Part shown: piece by piece, positions 61,432 to 64,000 of the stretch
Numbering within the stretch: position 1 is the first letter of the stretch
How the letters are laid out: each line of letters opens with the position of its first letter
DNA from: JAHEJA01 sp965656445
Lineage (GTDB): Bacteria; Pseudomonadota; Alphaproteobacteria; Rhodobacterales; Rhodobacteraceae
Reading direction: 5' to 3'
Assembly: GCA_965656445.1 (NCBI GenBank)
Contig: CBFHKO010000003.1
Location: forward strand, 1-64,000
DNA length: 64,000 bases
Notes under the pieces: generated by a model
Seen by the model: the letters and a program-made list of their open reading frames with translations, nothing else
What the model was told of the DNA's origin: nothing
Database searches by the model: none
Program-made: the position numbers and the translations under genes

Positions 61432-61887
61432 ATGATGCTAGACACCACAGACAAAAGAATTCTTGATTTTTTACAACATGATTCCGATCAATCCGTTGAT
61501 GTGATTTCGGAGGCGGTGAACCTGTCGCGTAATGCCGTGTGGCGACGGATCAAATTATTAGAACAAGCTGGATATATTACAAAACGTGTCGCCTTGCTCG
61601 ATCCTGATCAGTTGGAGGTCGGGTTAACCGTCTTTATTCAAATAAAAACCTCTCAGCACACGCCGAGCTGGGCAGAAGATCTGAGCCGGGTTGCTCGTAT
61701 GTTGCCTCATATTCAAAGCGTGTATCGCATGTCAGGCGATCTCGATTATCTGATCAAAGCGCGAGTGCGGGACATGAAGGACTATGATCAGCTTTATCAA
61801 CAATTGACGCAGAATTTGCATCTCAGCGATGTGTCCGCCTCTTTCGTTATGGAAAGCATCAAGGACACAACAGCGCTTCCTCTTTAA
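61432..61887 (+). CDS. Lrp/AsnC-family regulator
   Basis: 151 aa. Winged helix-turn-helix (DTTDKRILDFLQHDSDQSVD; LSRNAVWRRIKLLEQAGYITKRV) and RAM ligand domain (SVYRMSGDLDYLIKARVRDMKDYDQLYQQL). Start ATG at 61432 (or 61435). No Shine-Dalgarno is visible; the start sits against a doubled CATATG (61418-61430), so translation may be leaderless. Target genes unknown. Confidence 0.88.
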   Translation: MMLDTTDKRILDFLQHDSDQSVDVISEAVNLSRNAVWRRIKLLEQAGYITKRVALLDPDQLEVGLTVFIQIKTSQHTPSWAEDLSRVARMLPHIQSVYRMSGDLDYLIKARVRDMKDYDQLYQQLTQNLHLSDVSASFVMESIKDTTALPL

Positions 61888-61898
61888 CAAGACAGCCC

Positions 61899-61923
61899 AA
61901 AAAAACGGGGGCCACTGGCCCCC
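61899..61923 (-). terminator. Terminator of nrdJ
   Basis: On the minus strand GGGGGCC-agt-GGCCCCC followed by seven T residues. A second hairpin without T-run, GGGGCGAG-cgca-CTCGCCCC at 61990-62009, lies between it and the nrdJ stop. Confidence 0.85.
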
Positions 61924-62024
61924 AGTCTCGTCGCTCAAGCTCATCTATACTGCTCGGAAATTACATGCCTGCGGCTTGAGCTGCGTCATGGGGCGAGCGC
62001 ACTCGCCCCGTGTTCTAATTGGTC

Positions 62025-64000
62025 TTAGCTACACCCAGAGGTTCCACCGCAGGTGTTGCATTTCATACAGGTTCCATTGCGCACCAAAGTGTAGTTACCG
62101 CAATCTCCACAGGGATCGCCCTCGTATCCTTGCATTTTCGCTTTGGTCCGCGCATCCATCGGTGCCGTTTCTATGGCCGCTTTGGTTTCAGGAACCAAGG
62201 TTTGTACCGCTGCCAAAGGATCGGACATTGTGCTTAGGTCAAAGGCCGTATTTTGCCCCCCTTGCAAGACTACCAATTCCTGAGGAACGCGCTTGCGTAA
62301 ATACCCTGATGAGCTGATTTGTTTCAGCACTTCCAATGACTTAGAGGCGCGATCTTCACTTACCTGTTTAACATTGGAAACACCCTCATCTTGACCACGA
62401 CCAAGATCATCAAAGGATGCGCCCTCTGGTTTGACATGCGCCAAATCAGTGCGATCCAAATAGCTCACGGCCAATTCGCGGAAGATATAGTCTAGGATAG
62501 ATGTGGCGTTCTTGATGCTATCGTTGCCTTGCACCATGCCGGCAGGTTCAAATTTGGTAAAGGTGAACGCATCAACAAATTCCTCTAGCGGCACCCCGTA
62601 TTGAAGCCCAACAGAAACCGCGATGGCAAAGTTGTTCATCATGGCGCGGAACCCGGCGCCCTCTTTGTGCATATCAAGGAAGATTTCACCAAGCGACCCA
62701 TCCGCATATTCACCCGTGCGCAAGTACACTTTGTGACCGCCCACGATGGCCTTTTGCGTATACCCTTTGCGACGTTCAGGCATCTTGGAGCGCTCGGATT
62801 TGTGGATCTCTTTGACGATCACTTTTTCGATGATCTTTTCCGCCAAAACGGCTGCTTTTTCCTGTGTTGATCCAGTTTCAAGCACTTCTGCCGCCTCTTC
62901 ATCGTCCTCGACCAAGGCCGCGGCCAAAGGTTGCGACAATTTTGATCCGTCGCGATAAAGTGCATTGGCTTTTACACCCAAGGACCAGCTGAGCTCATAA
63001 GCCTTTTGACAGTCGGTGATGGATGCGTCATTCGCCATGTTGATTGTCTTGGAAATCGCTCCAGAAATAAAAGATTGCGCCGCTGCCATCATGAAGATGT
63101 GGCTGTTAACCGACAGATAACGCTTGCCTTTTTTACCGCATGGGTTGGCGCAATCAAAGATGCTGTAATGCTCTTCCTTAAGGTGCGGTGCCCCCTCTAA
63201 TGTCATTGTGCCACAGACATGATCATTGGCCGCATCTATTTCTGCGCGGCTAAAGCCCAAGTGACGCAAGAGATCAAAAGACGGATCATTCAGCTTGTCA
63301 TTTGGAATGCCCAAAACTTGCGTGCAGAAATCCGCGCCAAGCGTCCATTGATTGAATACAAAGCGGATATCAAAGGCGGATCCAAGAGCCGCTTCGATCT
63401 TGTCGATTTCTGTTTTGGAAAATCCGTGACCCACAAGGCTGGTATGATTGATCACAGGCGCATTGCCGATTGAGCCATGGCCAACCGCATAAGAGACGAT
63501 TTCTTCAATTTCAGAAGATTTATAGCCAAGTTTTGTCAAGGATGCAGGAACGGATTGGTTGATGATTTTGAAATACCCACCACCCGCAAGCTTTTTGAAT
63601 TTCACCAAGGCAAAATCAGGTTCGATGCCTGTTGTGTCACAATCCATCACCAAACCGATGGTGCCTGTGGGCGCGATGACAGAGACTTGAGCGTTACGAT
63701 ATCCGTGCTTTTCCCCCAAACGCAGCGCTTCGTCCCAGCATTCTTTGGACAGGGCAATCAAGTCCTGATCTGGGCAATTGCCGTGATCAAGCGCGACTGG
63801 GTTAACGTTCAACGCCTCATAGCCGTCAGTTTTACCATAGGCCGCTGTGCGGTGATTGCGGATCACGCGGAGCATATGCTCTGCGTTCTTGGCATAACCT
63901 GGGAATGCACCTAATTCACCGGCCATCTCGGCGCTGGTTGCATAGGACACACCTGTCATGATCGCTGTGATCGCACCGCATAGGGCGCGGCCTTCGTCAC
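62025..64000 (-). CDS. nrdJ: Vitamin B12-dependent ribonucleotide reductase, class II (cut by right edge)
   Basis: C-terminal 657 residues are visible; the 5' part lies beyond the window, and the frame stays open to base 64000 (EGRALCGAITAIMTGVSYATS). It reduces ribonucleotides with adenosylcobalamin, independent of oxygen. Landmarks: VSVIAPTGTIGLVMDCDTTGIEPDFALVK, CGTMTLEGAPHLKEEHYSIFDCANPCG, SGAISKTINM, a Glu/Val-rich linker, and RAMMNNFAIAVSVGLQYGVPLEEFVDAFTFTKFEPAG. The C-terminus carries the redox/zinc cysteines CGDCGNYTLVRNGTCMKCNTCGGTSGCS in pieces. Confidence 0.95.
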   Translation of the reverse strand, partial: DEGRALCGAITAIMTGVSYATSAEMAGELGAFPGYAKNAEHMLRVIRNHRTAAYGKTDGYEALNVNPVALDHGNCPDQDLIALSKECWDEALRLGEKHGYRNAQVSVIAPTGTIGLVMDCDTTGIEPDFALVKFKKLAGGGYFKIINQSVPASLTKLGYKSSEIEEIVSYAVGHGSIGNAPVINHTSLVGHGFSKTEIDKIEAALGSAFDIRFVFNQWTLGADFCTQVLGIPNDKLNDPSFDLLRHLGFSRAEIDAANDHVCGTMTLEGAPHLKEEHYSIFDCANPCGKKGKRYLSVNSHIFMMAAAQSFISGAISKTINMANDASITDCQKAYELSWSLGVKANALYRDGSKLSQPLAAALVEDDEEAAEVLETGSTQEKAAVLAEKIIEKVIVKEIHKSERSKMPERRKGYTQKAIVGGHKVYLRTGEYADGSLGEIFLDMHKEGAGFRAMMNNFAIAVSVGLQYGVPLEEFVDAFTFTKFEPAGMVQGNDSIKNATSILDYIFRELAVSYLDRTDLAHVKPEGASFDDLGRGQDEGVSNVKQVSEDRASKSLEVLKQISSSGYLRKRVPQELVVLQGGQNTAFDLSTMSDPLAAVQTLVPETKAAIETAPMDARTKAKMQGYEGDPCGDCGNYTLVRNGTCMKCNTCGGTSGCS

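Noticed and set aside
1..64000. CRISPR array, rRNA operon or insertion sequence
   Set aside because: No regular spaced repeats, rRNA signatures, transposase genes or IS-type terminal repeats were seen; the only direct repeat is the two-copy one at 44946-44987.

Overview
The window reads as chromosomal DNA of a marine alphaproteobacterium of the Rhodobacterales (Roseobacter group) with a base composition that looks close to 50% G+C by eye. The pointers are the gene families (class II type DAHP synthase, vitamin B12-dependent ribonucleotide reductase NrdJ, GlxA-type AraC regulator next to a Liv transporter, choline-sulfatase BetC, glutaryl-CoA dehydrogenase with divergent LysR), a GTTC-N7-GTTC LexA box in front of uvrA as in alphaproteobacteria, and the phoR / pstSCAB-phoU-phoB order. 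This placement is inference from gene content; no 16S or tRNA gene is present.

Layout. The left edge (1-530) is the end of an integrated element: the N-terminal part of a tyrosine integrase and, outside it, a short match to the 3' end of a serine tRNA. Then come a Stealth-type glycan phosphotransferase, a CIA30-like protein, a hemerythrin-like protein, two tandem Lin0512 proteins and trmL (0.6-4.8 kb). A sugar (probably myo-inositol) ABC transporter plus iolE follows (5-8.9 kb), then a PhyH dioxygenase, a glutathione peroxidase and a large + strand run of betC, a CocE/NonD hydrolase and a complete dipeptide-type ABC transporter (10.7-19.4 kb). Glucokinase and uvrA diverge around an SOS box. 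A livKGFHM-type cluster with a GlxA regulator occupies 23.9-30.2 kb on the minus strand. DAHP synthase, a PAS protein, yicC-gmk-gamma carbonic anhydrase and a hypothetical lead into the phosphate regulon (35.1-42.4 kb).

The right half holds gcdH with its LysR regulator, a LuxR solo preceded by a perfect direct repeat, rpsB-tsf, a divergent HupE/DUF4198 pair running into psuK-psuG, DUF502 plus a SLAM-like outer-membrane protein, bdhA, a candidate small RNA with promoter and terminator, a YejA-like binding protein, a tiny lipoprotein, a XRE-cupin regulator divergent from an acyl-CoA synthetase/DsbA/Bcr-CflA operon, a DUF6356 protein, an Lrp regulator and the C-terminal two thirds of nrdJ, cut by the right edge.

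How it works together. Most of the window is nutrient acquisition: five ABC uptake systems or lone binding proteins (inositol-like sugar, peptides or peptide-like esters, branched-chain amino acids, phosphate, YejA-type), each with matching catabolic or regulatory genes. The phosphate genes form a self-contained regulon with PhoB boxes in front of both phoR and pstS. The items most worth following are the candidate sRNA at 54.9 kb, the LuxR solo and its repeats, the HupE/DUF4198/psu locus, the SLAM-like gene, and the betC-CocE-ABC cluster. No CRISPR array, insertion sequence, rRNA or intact tRNA was seen.
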